A stretch of DNA of 64,000 nucleotides from Ustilago trichophora (GCA_900323505.1 OOIN01000038.1:62001-126000), one strand, 5' to 3'. Shown: positions 10,901-21,249, counted from the first letter of the stretch. Made by a program: numbers and translations. Notes: generated by a model not told the origin, from the letters alone.

Positions 10901-13590
10901 AGAGGCGAGTGCTGCTGAGGAGGCGTGGTAGCCGGAGTCGAGGCGGTCAACTGCGAGGCTGAACCAGCTTCGCTGCTGGTCTCGTCTCGGGCGGCGGTAA
11001 CTTCTTGCGCCTCTTCCTTGGCAGCAGCGTCAGATACGTTCTGCGTCGCCCACTCGGGAAGCAACGAGAGCGCCTCCTGTCCATATCTCGAAAGCGTGAC
11101 CTCGACTGCCTTGCTGGTGTCAACGGGAGGGCGCACAGCGCTACCCTCGGCAGTCTCGGCATCAGCAGCAGCAGCAGCAGCAGCAGGCAGCTTGCCCAGA
11201 TCCTGCAAAACAATCGGAATCCCCTCGGTCTTGAATGCGTCAAGGTTGAGCTGTCGAACGTTCATTTCCTCAAAGCAGAATGCTTCGAGGATGAGAGACC
11301 ATGCATCTTCCGAAAGCGGCAGGTTGACGATCGCATCTGGCGACTGCTGATGCACAGACCTGTACAGGCTGGCAAGTCCAGCCGCCACATGCTCGTCGAG
11401 CAAGTCAGCAGCGCGCAATACCGGCGCGACGAACTCGGCGCTGGCAAACAATCGGATGGGAGCAAAGTCGGGGTTGGTAGTAGCAGAGGCGTCGGTAGTC
11501 AGGAATCGGGAACCAAGTTGGGAGAGTTGCTGGCCAATGAAGGCGAATTGCTCGGCTGTCAAATCGAGCTTCTCGACAAACAGGCCTGCGTAGGTCAGAG
11601 TGGAGCCAGCGTCGACGGGGCGGTCGACAGTGAGGAGGACATCGGTAAGCTGGAAGATGGCAGAAACAACGCTACGAGTCGGCTCGACATGCTTGAGGAG
11701 GTTGAGCTGGTGAACGCGAGCAGCCTCTTGAGCAAAGTAGGTACCAGCAGCGGTGAGAGCACGATCGAGTGGAGCGTTGGCCTCCTCTGCAGCACCGGCA
11801 TCCAGAAGACGCTGGGCACTGGCGACGTTGGCCGAGATAACCTGGCTAAGCGACGTGAGCTTGGCGTCGACTTGCACAATAGCACATTGCTCGAGGTAGA
11901 CTTGGAAAACTCGTTCGAGGGGCTCGAGGAACTGCTCGTCAGACTGGGCCAAGCTGGCGATGAGCTGCTCGATGATCTGAGTGGTAGGCAGGGGCAGAAC
12001 CGAAGGCGATGGGGGAGCATCTGGTTTGCTCTTCGGGCTGACCTTGGCGAACCAATGCAGAGCAGTGGCAGTATCTCCAATGTCGAGGAAGCCGCGAATC
12101 ATGGCAGAGATGACCGAAGTCTGAAGGGCTGGGACGTTGTCGCCTCCCTCGAGCATCCTTTCGAACAGCTTGACGGCACCGGTGGGATCGTTGAGCGCAA
12201 AGTGAGCGTCGATCAGCGAAGACCAGACGACGTAATCGGCGTCGTGCCTCCAATCCGGGTTCTGACTGGCGAGCAGAAACTCGTCAAAGACCTGCTTGCA
12301 TGCAGCGAGTTTGCGGGCCTCCTGCATCTGCTGCGTTTCGTCGGGTTTGAGCTGCGGGTCGGTGACGAAAGTCCTGATGAGGTGCTTGAAAGTGACGGCG
12401 TCCGTGTTGGCGAACAGGCTGCGTTCGAGAAGGTCGAGCACACTCAAGGCGCGGTCGACGTCGCCTCGAAGAGCACAGCTGGAGAGCACAGCGTTGTAGG
12501 CATGATGATCGTCGAACCAGTTACGGCTGCTATGGGCGACACCCATGAACTCGAGTGCCTGTCCGAAGTTGTCCTCGGTACCCACCTGAGCGGCAGCCGC
12601 AGCCGCAGCCGCAGCTGCAGCTGCCTTGTCGTCGGCAGTAGTCTTTGCAGCGTCGACAGTTGGAGCGGGCGAGGCAGTCTCTGCATCACGTGCACAGAGC
12701 GCCTTGACGAGAACGGTGTAAGTGCGGCTGTTGGGAGAGAGACCAGCCTGAATCATGTCATTGTAAGTGTCGGTGATCTCCTGTACCGTCTGGCCTTTCT
12801 TGCGAATGGAGAGAAGCGACTCCATGACCATGTTGAATCCAGCCGTTGTCTTTTGCTCCTTGGGGAGCGCCTTGAAAGCGTCGACGCTGAGGCGGACCTG
12901 GACGGCATCCCTCCTCTTGCTGGCAGAACGAAGATCCTTGTAGAGACGGTCGTGAGCGGTGGTCCCAGCGATAGCAACGGCACCGGACTGGCCTTCCACA
13001 TTCGAAGCCTCGGTGGCAGCAGCCGAAGTCGAAGCAAGTCGTTTGGCTTGAGCAGCATCCCCCTCAACCTCGGCGCTGGTAGTGGAAGCATGCTCTGCAG
13101 CGGTCACGAGCAGCGGACCGTGCTTAGCAGCAAAGGCGTGACGGAAGCGAACCTGCATGTGAGAGTTGGTAAGATGACCCGTAGCTCCGAGCATGGATCG
13201 TTCGTACTGCTGACCATCGAGACGAAGCTTGTAAGCCTTTTGCCTACGAATTTCGTCCTCATCGTCGTTGCTCTTGTTGTTGGCGTCGCTGTTGGAGGTA
13301 GTGGATGCTTGAGAGAGGGCACGGCCTGTGTGCTGGTAAGAGAAGTGGGCGCCGCGGCCCGCATGGAACTTGGCACCGCCGGCACCTGCGCCAGCGGAAG
13401 AACCACCGCTGCTGAGACCCGCAGCGAAACCAGAGGCGGATGAACCAGAAGTAGAAGAGGCAGAGCCGGAAGAAGCGCCCTGGAAGGCACCACGGAAAGT
13501 GTTGGCCGAGTTATGAGCTGCATTGGCAGCCGACTGGGCAGCGCCTCTCCATATGTGAGAGGCGAGTTTGGCGGCCGAGGTCACAGGCAT
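7957..13590 (-). CDS. PPR array fused to NDUFAF5-like methyltransferase
   Basis: A single uninterrupted 1,877-codon frame from the ATG at 13588-13590. The N-terminus (MPVTSAAKLASHIWRG, then Ala/Ser-rich with few acidic residues) looks like a mitochondrial presequence. Residues about 210-1480 carry many pentatricopeptide helices, for example those with YNAVLSSCALRGDVDRALSV, LFNTVISKLSRARKADRALQ and VTYGAVINACTRIGDEQRAV; PPR proteins bind organellar RNA. An alanine run lies near residue 330. Residues about 1520-1877 are a class I SAM-dependent methyltransferase with motif VELGAGPG (near 1593), GGLHWTNDLP, and FIAGLCGGDTLFELR/SLQLAEQEREGG. This matches NDUFAF5, the mitochondrial assembly factor that acts on the complex I subunit NDUFS7. 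A second presequence-like stretch around MSVRHAST (near 1500) lies just before this domain, suggesting an ancestral separate gene. Fusion is directly visible; function is inferred from the parts. Confidence 0.85.
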   Translation of the reverse strand: MPVTSAAKLASHIWRGAAQSAANAAHNSANTFRGAFQGASSGSASSTSGSSASGFAAGLSSGGSSAGAGAGGAKFHAGRGAHFSYQHTGRALSQASTTSNSDANNKSNDDEDEIRRQKAYKLRLDGQQYERSMLGATGHLTNSHMQVRFRHAFAAKHGPLLVTAAEHASTTSAEVEGDAAQAKRLASTSAAATEASNVEGQSGAVAIAGTTAHDRLYKDLRSASKRRDAVQVRLSVDAFKALPKEQKTTAGFNMVMESLLSIRKKGQTVQEITDTYNDMIQAGLSPNSRTYTVLVKALCARDAETASPAPTVDAAKTTADDKAAAAAAAAAAAAQVGTEDNFGQALEFMGVAHSSRNWFDDHHAYNAVLSSCALRGDVDRALSVLDLLERSLFANTDAVTFKHLIRTFVTDPQLKPDETQQMQEARKLAACKQVFDEFLLASQNPDWRHDADYVVWSSLIDAHFALNDPTGAVKLFERMLEGGDNVPALQTSVISAMIRGFLDIGDTATALHWFAKVSPKSKPDAPPSPSVLPLPTTQIIEQLIASLAQSDEQFLEPLERVFQVYLEQCAIVQVDAKLTSLSQVISANVASAQRLLDAGAAEEANAPLDRALTAAGTYFAQEAARVHQLNLLKHVEPTRSVVSAIFQLTDVLLTVDRPVDAGSTLTYAGLFVEKLDLTAEQFAFIGQQLSQLGSRFLTTDASATTNPDFAPIRLFASAEFVAPVLRAADLLDEHVAAGLASLYRSVHQQSPDAIVNLPLSEDAWSLILEAFCFEEMNVRQLNLDAFKTEGIPIVLQDLGKLPAAAAAAADAETAEGSAVRPPVDTSKAVEVTLSRYGQEALSLLPEWATQNVSDAAAKEEAQEVTAARDETSSEAGSASQLTASTPATTPPQQHSPLHRQDLPAPTLSTGSTLPSFSFPPVQVIDTDFGQTLMSLARPSGQNEAPRVYGEVLEQMKVGNFAHPEGLAVLIGAFGRLGDVDRVEELYAMAQHVLHALVGDLTWQSNAWFVVEDAMIQALSHAGRPEAATTHRHRIIAAGGAPTSTSYAALIATIRDTTDDASIAQELFDESQRFGVRPSAYLFNTVISKLSRARKADRALQLFDEMTLNLRIKPTSVTYGAVINACTRIGDEQRAVHLFERMERDPAFKPRVPPYNTMMQFFIQSVPDREKALVYYRKMIAARVEPSAHTYKLLLDLFGAIEPVQPQEMEKMFAELVANPSVSVQGTHWASLINCYGCMLNDVDRAIATFDSIASHPSNMTGKDGASLPDAVAFEALLAVFVAHNRTDLMRPHLERMKQAGIQMTAYVANLLIRGFSMEEGEAGLNEARALFESMSEPAAGVAAVGNHPPRAHGAGAPASADASAVSPSSSSPVTAAAGVVGGENPFGSVQREPSTYEAMIRAELSHGHADRAAALVDRMEARAFPPALIIRARALVSEDIASTANHAAAATEDTEALRQIGSSRLTFGQTSPRLSHAGLYSTPFATPFPAGNAGTMSVRHASTMAGSGAAAPAPGPPKPNSPFTIFDRSAKTLQKDRAAIRPSVTAQQDGSHAFGADSTRGEASRQTDYVRRAIAESLADRVQDIKRDFATIVELGAGPGFLRHFLDPKGCGTKKIIMCDTSEALLNRDRHLDDQFGFEFERRVVDEEVLPFEEGSLDCVVVSGGLHWTNDLPGVLIQIRRALKPDGVFIAGLCGGDTLFELRTSLQLAEQEREGGISPRISPMADTRDMASLLSRAGFTIPTVDVDEVSVGYPSMYELMHDLRDMGESNAVINRRGQLRRDTMLAAGAIYEALHGFSGGGEEQGEGVPATFQLIFLIGWSPAPTQPKPLKRGSAKSSLKDVLAGQEGDVQQQIESEMQKQWMSSMSETTSDGKNKK

Positions 13591-14859
13591 AGCTGCCGTG
13601 ACGCCAAGCCCTACCTATGGACAGAAGACTGTCAGTTGGTGTGGGGAGGAAAGAAAAAAGGACGGGCCAGAAGGCCGAATCACGATTGGACGGACGCCAA
13701 TCTAGTGTCTGTTGGTGCGAGGAGAGTCGATGGAAGGCGTACAAGCTGCGCCGTCCGAGACTAAGAGATAGAAACCTTGGCGGTAGGCTTCTTGAATGTA
13801 ATGCGGGAAGAGTTGTCTATGCTGACAAAGTCGATGGAGGGTATATCTAATTGTTATTAGTATGGCACAGTGATAGCGTGAAAGTCGGCCGGTGTGTTTG
13901 TCGACGAAATGAGACGGGGACCAGCCCTGCAACGATAGGAGATGGTCAGCAGGTTGATAAAAGAAAGAGAGAGAGAGAAGTGACCGTGATCGTGATCGTG
14001 ATGCAGAGTGTGAATGCGGTTATAGCTGAGATGTATCGAGATGGTTAGATGATATTGAAGAAGAAAGAGGATGGAGAAGAAAAATCTGGCTGAGTCAATC
14101 AGCTCCACACTGCCGGTGAAAATAGTCCCCGATCCGGTTACGATTTGATGCTTTTGTTTGTTTTTTTTTTTTTTTTTGGAATTTCTTCTTTGCGCTTCTG
14201 CTTGGAAGAAAATATCGGGCTGTGACGGAGAGAAGTGTGGAGGGTGGAAGAGAATTGTTTACTCCGCGGCAATCTGAGTGATACGAGCAGCAGATTTGAG
14301 AAAATGTTGGTATCGTTCGTTGTGTGTCGGTGTAAGGCTGGCTACTAAGGGTATGGACGAGTTTCACCGGGAGTCAAGAAGATGTTATATGGCCTTCAAG
14401 AAACAGACTCGCAGACTCGGTGTATTTCTCATTCACGGACAACGGCGAGCCCCGGTTCGCCAAGTTGACCCTATCAGTTTTCCGGTGGGTACCCTCAGTC
14501 GTCCAAGTTCAACGCAGGGTCTAACGTTGACATTCGGCATCGTGTGAGGCATGACGTTATACTCAGAGGCAAGTGACTACAGTGGTTCTTCGTATACTGC
14601 ATTTCGGGAAGGAATCAAAGGAGGAAAATATCGCCGTAACTCGGGTGTGTGTGCCATGTGACACGATCAGGGTCCGGCGTCTTCCGTTCGGCAGAAGCCG
14701 TTTTCATCCTTTTTCTACTCCGATCTAACAATTTCCTATTTTTTCATCCCATCATACACACGGTATAGCGAAGCGATCTGGCGAAGAGAACAAAACATAT
14801 CCTTCCATTCATAAACCACAATACCACACATATATAGAAAGTCGAGATATCGATGGGAG
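13591..14859. other. Intergenic spacer between PPR fusion and MED13
   Basis: 1.27 kb, both flanking genes on the minus strand, so it contains the promoter of the PPR fusion and the 3' region of MED13. A run of about 18 T lies at 14160-14178 and an AG run at about 13963-13980. Only short shadow frames are present. Confidence 0.6.
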
Positions 14860-17800
14860 CTAATCACCGACCACTACGTTGGCCAAGAAGCTGGCAAGGG
14901 TGTTGACTGCTGCCACTGGCCAAGGTTGAGCGTTGAAAGGAGGAGGCAGTTGATGTCGTTCTTCGCTGATCAATCGGAGTCTGTGCAGGCTGTTCAAGAT
15001 GGAATCCATCGCCTGCTTCTCCGACTCTGCTTTCCCTTCTCCTTCTTTGGTGTGGTGCGGCCAGCTTTGTAGCAGATCCACAGCGAGGACGTGGCATCCA
15101 TTCGTCGTCGTGATGGTGGTTGTGCGAGGTTTGTGCACCAGTACAGCGGATATGCTTGGCATGACCACCTCTTCGTCCTCTTCGCTCTCCTCTTCGGATT
15201 CAAGCGCTCCAAAGGGTAGCGTCCAACCCAGAGGAAGCGCATCATCGAACTGGACCACTTGCGAGAAATCAGATGCGTCCAAGAGCAGCATGTTCTCCTT
15301 TGACACTCCTCCTCCTGTTGCTACGGCCGTTGTTGTCGTTGTTGCTGTAAGCCACTCATGATTCGGCCTCGTCCTAGCCCCTCTCTCCGCAAGGATAGCC
15401 GCACTTTCATCCGCTCTGACACTCAGCAGTATCACCTCGGCCATGACCCTCTCCTTCACATCAGTCGAGGAGAGATACGCCCCGATCAACCGCTGCCAAG
15501 CCTTCTGCTCGCGGTGTGTCACCAAGCCCGCACTGGCAATAGCCAGTCGCCACCGCACACGCGCCCTACTCGCCTCTGCCAAGGCGAACCTCCAGACTCG
15601 CTCAATGCACGCTTCGACGCTACCATCGCCATTCGAGGAGGCGCCCAGCACATCGACGCGATTCGATCCGGCACGTTCGTCGATCGCGCTTACCATCACC
15701 AGCGATTCTGATATGGTAGGGGCTGGTTCCGAGCCGGGGAAATTGCCCAGTCCAGAAACGTTGGTCTGCGAGTCGAAGGATGATTCCTGTGCTGCTGCTG
15801 CTGCTGTTGGCGGGGGATGCTCGCGGGGTTTCGACTGGCAGATACGGTAGCTGATGTGCAAAAGCACATGTTCGTCCAGTGCTGTCGCTGGTTCCTCTGA
15901 CCAGTTCAGGGAGAAGTTGGTACGTCGCGTCGTGCTCGATGACGAACCCTGCGCCTTGAGTGACAGGCTAAACGAAGGAAACTGAACCACGGCCGATATA
16001 GGCCCCGCCTCCCTCCCATGCAGCACCTTGGCCGGTTGACGACGCACCAGCCTCGGCAGCTGGTCATACACCGAGAACGCCAGCCTTCTCAACGCATTCG
16101 TCTGCTGGCTGAACCCTAAACTCCCACCCTCCGTCATCATCGCCGGGCACACCGGCCTCACCAACAGCTGCTCCGCCAGCACTCCCACCTGCTCGCTCAA
16201 CATCGCCCTCAAATCCGTCTCGAGTCGCAACAATCCGTGGAAACCCGTCGCACCACAAGAAGCAGAGTTGGGAGGCTGCAGAGTGTACACCACCACGTGT
16301 TTTCCTTGCAGCAGATCGAGCTGGACCCGGCTGGAAATGGAGCGTAGAGTGTCGAGCCACGTCTCGCCGTCCTTCCACAGCTGGTCAAGATAGCTCGATA
16401 GTACCAGACTCTCGGAACCGTCAGCAACGGCCAAGATGGATTGTGGACCTCCAACGTGCGTGCCCAAGCCGTGCGATTCGAAAGCGACCCGCAGACGTTC
16501 TAACCAAGCGACAATCTCGTCGTGCCATGCTGGAGAGGCGTGGGTCAGAAGCACTTTGGCTACGACATGCTTCTGACCGCTAACGGCAGACAGCTTGGAT
16601 TTGTCCCATAGAGTCATTGCCGAGGGTAGGGTCTCGACGACGGATCCTTGGCAGCCGACGGCGATCTTGGTCGGCTCGAGAATTTCGGCAATCTCTGCTG
16701 CATCCACTTTTGCGATAGACGAGGGCTTGGATGGCTTGATCAGGGTCTGCAATGTCGGCAGCGTGACTTGAGCTTCAGTGATGGTCGATGAAGCATCGTT
16801 TTCCTTGAACGATGGTTGAGAAGATGCGACGCTGAGTGCGGATGCCATTGCTTCGAGCACCTCGATCTTTTCACCAACCGCCACGTCCGACTGGTTGATG
16901 TTCGGCTGGACAACACCACCATAGATGGCGCGAAACTGCGGGTTCTGCACCAGCCATTCGGCGGTCCTCGTCAGCATCCATCGTCGGATCGTAGGCCGAG
17001 TCGCTGAAGCTGCTGATGTCGCAGGCACACTTTTCCCTGAACCTCGCACTAGATCCTTCGCAGACGACAGCAACTGCGAAGCACCACAAAGATACCTCGC
17101 AACCATCTCCCTGGAGCCGCCCTTCAACACCGCCTGATCCTCGCTCGACAACGTCACAACTGAACCCTCCGTGTCGCTCAGCGCATCACTGCTATCCTCA
17201 TCACCGCTACTGTCACTATCGCTGTCCGTCGCACTGATCACCCCCGACATGGCAATATCATCACTCGACCTCGGTGTCGCCGGAGCACCATCCATCATCC
17301 TCTGCGAGCTACTCCGTCTGGCATTGATCAATGCCGACCCCGGCGAAGCTTTACTGTTGCGATCTCTACGCAGCTGCAGTAGCGCTTGACCCCGACGTGA
17401 CGGCTGTTTCGAGGGAGACTGTCCAAAGCGCGAACCGAGCGGCGTTTGTCTGAACCCTCCACCGGGTTCTGGAGCGCTGGCTCTGTCTGTGCGACCTGCA
17501 GGAAGCTGTTCTGTTGACGCAGCCTTGGCAGCAGTAGTTGCGGTGGAGACGGTCGTGATGGACGCAGACGTCTTGGGTTTGGATGCGAATTTCCCCCACA
17601 GATCGTACTTGCGGCCGAGGTTGGCGCGGGCACCTGCAGTAAGCCTTTGAAGCGGTTTGCGCGCCTCTGGCTGTGCAAGCGGCAAGAAAGCGCTAGGCAC
17701 AATAGCAGGTCGCTTCCTACTGGAGGCATCGTTGTCCATGGCTGCGTTCGCTGCGGCGGCAGCGGCAGTACTCGCATCCGCCAGCCGCAAATGGTCCTCC

Positions 17801-20800
17801 TGCTTCAGGTAAGCATCGCCCTTGTGTTCCGAAATCGAATGGTGGCCGGTCGCATCTGGCGCTGAAGCAGCATTGCGATCCCTGTAGCCCTGAGCAGCAT
17901 CTCTCATCCGACCGACATTCTGCAAATCAACAATCGTCGCGCCATCACGGTACTCCTCTACGGGAGAATAGGGCGTGCGAGGCGTCTTGTAGTTCGGATT
18001 GCCAAAAGCAGGCGAGCTCTCGGTGAGCGAGCTTGGTGTGAAGCCAGGCAACGAAGCCGGATCGCCAAAAGGTGTTGCGGTTGAAGCGTCGCGAGGCGTA
18101 AAGGAGGTGATGGCCGGGTGGAAGGGATGAGCAGAGGAGCTGGTTGCAAGCGGAGCTGCCTCTTGCGCTCCACCGTGTGCTCCTCGTGACTGGGCTGTTT
18201 GTGTTACGGTGGCGGCAGAGGGGGGAACAGACAAAGCAGGCGCAAGTGGAGCTTGCGAGGGCTCAGAAGTGACCATGACGTCCTGAAGGCCTGGGATGGC
18301 GCTGAAGAGCGCGTCGAGGCTGTTTTGCTCAAGATCGCCCATTGCCACGTCTTCGATGTCCGTAGTTGCCGGGGCAGTGGGCTGAGTGACAGCCGCTGCT
18401 GACGTTGTGGGTCCAGTGTGCGTGCCCATCGCGAGCGGTTGACCAAAGCTCGCACTGTTGGAAGACGCAGAGACTGGTCGATCCAGATGTTGTTGCAGCG
18501 ACCCTGACGGACCCGACAGGGCACTGTCTGGCTCCAAGCCAAACGCAGACTCGTCGAAGAAGGAAAAGTCGTCCTCGGTGAGCAGTCCTAGGTTGCCAAA
18601 GATGTCGGTCTCGCCCGCTTTGCGCTTCGTCTGCGCTGGCTGTACGAAGCCGAGCGGCGTTGTGTCTTGCCCTTGGAAGGGTGTGGATCCCTGAGACTGC
18701 ATCTGGCCATGTGGCTGCAGAAGCGACTGCGCCTGAGCTGCCGCAGCAGCACCAGCTTCGGGTGGCGGCGCTGACGGAGAGCCTGTCGAGAAAGCCCAAC
18801 TCGAGCCTGTAGCCTTTGTATCTCTCCTCCCTGTTGCCAGCGCATTGACAGTCGGGCCAGCTCCAGGCTCTGAAGTAGCTACACCAGCTGCATCAACTGT
18901 ACCTGACGCCATTGTTGTTGCAACACTTGCCGACGCAGCCCCCTCGCTGGTCGGAGGAAGGAACTGCATCCAGTTCAAGTCGTCACCGAAGGCCTCTGAG
19001 CCGCTCGCACCCCCAGCCGGATCCGCCCCTGCGATCTCGCGTTTAGCCGGCGAAGTACCTGGCACAGACTGACTTGCGGCAGGAATCGATTGAGACGGAG
19101 TTGCCGAACCCGCTGCAGGCATGGCAAAGTCAAAGTCGGGGAACGAGATGCTTGCAGGGGTGATGTCGGGTCGTGTCGAGGGTAAGCGGTCCATACGCTG
19201 TCGTGAGAGCGAGGCGTCATCGGGTTCGCCAGGCGTATACGGTGCAGTATTTTGCGCAAAGGTGTTCTCATTGGCTTCGTTGAGCACTTTGAGAGAGAAC
19301 GAGACGAGCTCTTTGAGAGGCGTCATGGGCTGGCTTTGCATGTTTCGCAGGTCGGTGTGGGCAGAAGATCCTCCTGCGGTGCGTGTGAAGGCGCTTCTGC
19401 GATCTTGTACGACGAGACACCAGCTGACTGGCCACAGGAATTGCCGTGATGGCTGCTTGTCGTGCAGCTGCTGAGGTTGCGCTTGCTCGTGCTGATGGAT
19501 GGTGGACAAGGCCGACATGTCCATGACTTGGTCTCCTGTCTCGCCATGGGCGAAAGAAGGGTCTTGTGGCTGCTGATGCTGCGGCTGAACTTGATTCTGA
19601 GATAGTTCGACGCCAGATGCTTGGGAAGGCAGAGTGCAGATGGCGAGTCCGGATGCAAACAGGGCTTCCTCGCCTGACCGAGCATTGATTGTATCAGCAT
19701 TGAGTGCTGCGAAGAGGGACCGCAGCTCGACAAGATGCTCGTCGGCGATGCTATTTGTCGGAACCACGCCCGCAAGTTCTGCTTGACAGCCCAGAGGAGC
19801 CAGCAGGACGATGGGCCTAGCTGAAGCGGGCTCTATCGAGGCGCTCATATTCGCATGTCGAGATTTTGCCAAAGGAAGTGCAGCAAGTCTTCGAGATGTG
19901 GCGCGAACAAACAGACCCGTTGTACAAAGCTTAACGTCGAGTTCGGTGATAAGACTGGAGTGATCTCGTCCATCTGCTGAGCTTGACGCATGACCCGATG
20001 CGGCAAACCAAGCCGCATCTGAAGTAGTGGCCAGTGGTCGGGAAGCGTCCGTTTGAGGAGGCAGGAAGACGATGTTTTCACCCAAACGCAGTCTGGTCCG
20101 AGTCAAGCCTTTACCGTTGTCGCCGGGCTTGGAGGTGGGAGAGGGACGCAGGATCGAGTCGATTAGTCTGGTTTTGATGGAAGCCATGAAGCGCTTGTGT
20201 GCCTGACGCTGCTCAGAGGTGAGCGAGGACTGCTTGCCCTTGACATGGGCGGACACGGGGGCTGCGCTTGAGAGGGCATATGAGCCGGAGCTGACGGTGG
20301 CCAATGCAGCCAGGCGTGCGAGAGCCTTTGCCAGGTCGGATGGCAGTTGACGCGCGATTTTTGGGTCGATGGGTGAGGAGCTCGTGTTCGCACCGCTTGG
20401 CTGCGCAGCATCCTTTGATGCGATATCAGCTGCTGATGAATCTGTGGTTGCAGGCTGTGCAGAGCTCGTTGCTGCAGATTCGACGGCGTTAGTGGACGAC
20501 GAATTGCTCCCTGACTCGATATCGTCTGTGGAGGCGACGAACAGCCACATCTCCACAGTCGATTCTGATGTAAGCGCATCGGAGCTACGTCGAGAGGATC
20601 TTGATGATGACGTGTAGATGAGCGGGTCTCGCAGCAGCAGTTGGATACCAGCGTTCTCGAGCCTTGGCGCGCTCTGCGTGTCGTGCAGCCGAGAACGCAC
20701 CTTGTTGATGCATGAGACGACATCTTGGACGCCGTTCTGCCAAGTTTTGCATACCTCGTCTGATGATGCTGCTAGAGATGTTGTGGCTGGGGCTGCAGGA

Positions 20801-21249
20801 TCGTGATTCGTCTCGACCGCCGCTTCCGGGTGATTTGGCTGCAAGCGATGCCAGAAGACGGTGGTGTGGGGCGGGAAGGTGAGCTTAGCGAGCGAAGCAG
20901 GCGTCCGAGCAGTGAGCAGAGGCAAATTCTGGATCGACCTTTGAGGTACTGAAGCGGTGTTGGGAGGTGCGGCAGAGCGAGGGGCCGAGACTGTTCCAGG
21001 AAAGGCTACATTGGCGAATGGGCGTGGGAATGCGGGGTTGTTGGATGGAGAAGCATGCTGAGAGGGTCCCAAACCACCTGCTCGACGATGAGCTGATGGG
21101 CTGTTTGTAGTGTTGTTTGGGCGTGCAGCATGTTGTGCGAAGGAGCCAGGTGTGTGAGGCATGTTGGTGTAGCTGCCGCCGGTTGCACCAGGCATAGTGT
21201 TAGCTGCACCTGCTCCAGATGTGGTAGATGCGGAGGCTTGGTTCCACAT
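14860..21249 (-). CDS. MED13: Mediator complex subunit 13 (Med13/Srb9/Ssn2)
   Basis: A 2,129-aa subunit of the Mediator kinase module (with CDK8, cyclin C and Med12), a nuclear regulator of RNA polymerase II transcription. The start is the ATG at 21247-21249 (MWNQASAST). The N-terminal Med13 region lies at about 80-680: it opens with TFPPHTTVFWHRLQPN, later has IVLLAPLGCQAEL, and is interrupted by Ser/Ala-rich inserts. A long disordered centre (about 680-1480) contains Gln, Ser and Pro tracts. The C-terminal Med13 domain starts near 1500 with LPSAMTLWDKSKLS and continues to the end, with VVYTLQPP and LLHISYRIC blocks typical of the family. An acidic patch (EESEEDEE) sits near the end. The length is usual for basidiomycete Med13 and no intron is needed. 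Identification rests on the two conserved ends; the middle is not diagnostic. Confidence 0.85.
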   Translation of the reverse strand: MWNQASASTTSGAGAANTMPGATGGSYTNMPHTPGSFAQHAARPNNTTNSPSAHRRAGGLGPSQHASPSNNPAFPRPFANVAFPGTVSAPRSAAPPNTASVPQRSIQNLPLLTARTPASLAKLTFPPHTTVFWHRLQPNHPEAAVETNHDPAAPATTSLAASSDEVCKTWQNGVQDVVSCINKVRSRLHDTQSAPRLENAGIQLLLRDPLIYTSSSRSSRRSSDALTSESTVEMWLFVASTDDIESGSNSSSTNAVESAATSSAQPATTDSSAADIASKDAAQPSGANTSSSPIDPKIARQLPSDLAKALARLAALATVSSGSYALSSAAPVSAHVKGKQSSLTSEQRQAHKRFMASIKTRLIDSILRPSPTSKPGDNGKGLTRTRLRLGENIVFLPPQTDASRPLATTSDAAWFAASGHASSSADGRDHSSLITELDVKLCTTGLFVRATSRRLAALPLAKSRHANMSASIEPASARPIVLLAPLGCQAELAGVVPTNSIADEHLVELRSLFAALNADTINARSGEEALFASGLAICTLPSQASGVELSQNQVQPQHQQPQDPSFAHGETGDQVMDMSALSTIHQHEQAQPQQLHDKQPSRQFLWPVSWCLVVQDRRSAFTRTAGGSSAHTDLRNMQSQPMTPLKELVSFSLKVLNEANENTFAQNTAPYTPGEPDDASLSRQRMDRLPSTRPDITPASISFPDFDFAMPAAGSATPSQSIPAASQSVPGTSPAKREIAGADPAGGASGSEAFGDDLNWMQFLPPTSEGAASASVATTMASGTVDAAGVATSEPGAGPTVNALATGRRDTKATGSSWAFSTGSPSAPPPEAGAAAAAQAQSLLQPHGQMQSQGSTPFQGQDTTPLGFVQPAQTKRKAGETDIFGNLGLLTEDDFSFFDESAFGLEPDSALSGPSGSLQQHLDRPVSASSNSASFGQPLAMGTHTGPTTSAAAVTQPTAPATTDIEDVAMGDLEQNSLDALFSAIPGLQDVMVTSEPSQAPLAPALSVPPSAATVTQTAQSRGAHGGAQEAAPLATSSSAHPFHPAITSFTPRDASTATPFGDPASLPGFTPSSLTESSPAFGNPNYKTPRTPYSPVEEYRDGATIVDLQNVGRMRDAAQGYRDRNAASAPDATGHHSISEHKGDAYLKQEDHLRLADASTAAAAAANAAMDNDASSRKRPAIVPSAFLPLAQPEARKPLQRLTAGARANLGRKYDLWGKFASKPKTSASITTVSTATTAAKAASTEQLPAGRTDRASAPEPGGGFRQTPLGSRFGQSPSKQPSRRGQALLQLRRDRNSKASPGSALINARRSSSQRMMDGAPATPRSSDDIAMSGVISATDSDSDSSGDEDSSDALSDTEGSVVTLSSEDQAVLKGGSREMVARYLCGASQLLSSAKDLVRGSGKSVPATSAASATRPTIRRWMLTRTAEWLVQNPQFRAIYGGVVQPNINQSDVAVGEKIEVLEAMASALSVASSQPSFKENDASSTITEAQVTLPTLQTLIKPSKPSSIAKVDAAEIAEILEPTKIAVGCQGSVVETLPSAMTLWDKSKLSAVSGQKHVVAKVLLTHASPAWHDEIVAWLERLRVAFESHGLGTHVGGPQSILAVADGSESLVLSSYLDQLWKDGETWLDTLRSISSRVQLDLLQGKHVVVYTLQPPNSASCGATGFHGLLRLETDLRAMLSEQVGVLAEQLLVRPVCPAMMTEGGSLGFSQQTNALRRLAFSVYDQLPRLVRRQPAKVLHGREAGPISAVVQFPSFSLSLKAQGSSSSTTRRTNFSLNWSEEPATALDEHVLLHISYRICQSKPREHPPPTAAAAAQESSFDSQTNVSGLGNFPGSEPAPTISESLVMVSAIDERAGSNRVDVLGASSNGDGSVEACIERVWRFALAEASRARVRWRLAIASAGLVTHREQKAWQRLIGAYLSSTDVKERVMAEVILLSVRADESAAILAERGARTRPNHEWLTATTTTTAVATGGGVSKENMLLLDASDFSQVVQFDDALPLGWTLPFGALESEEESEEDEEVVMPSISAVLVHKPRTTTITTTNGCHVLAVDLLQSWPHHTKEGEGKAESEKQAMDSILNSLHRLRLISEERHQLPPPFNAQPWPVAAVNTLASFLANVVVGD

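Noticed and set aside
8935..13443. Two long plus-strand frames (675 and 812 codons) opposite the PPR fusion gene
   Set aside because: They are antisense shadows of a GC-rich coding frame, with no domain and unusual composition; the minus-strand frame carries clear PPR and methyltransferase motifs.
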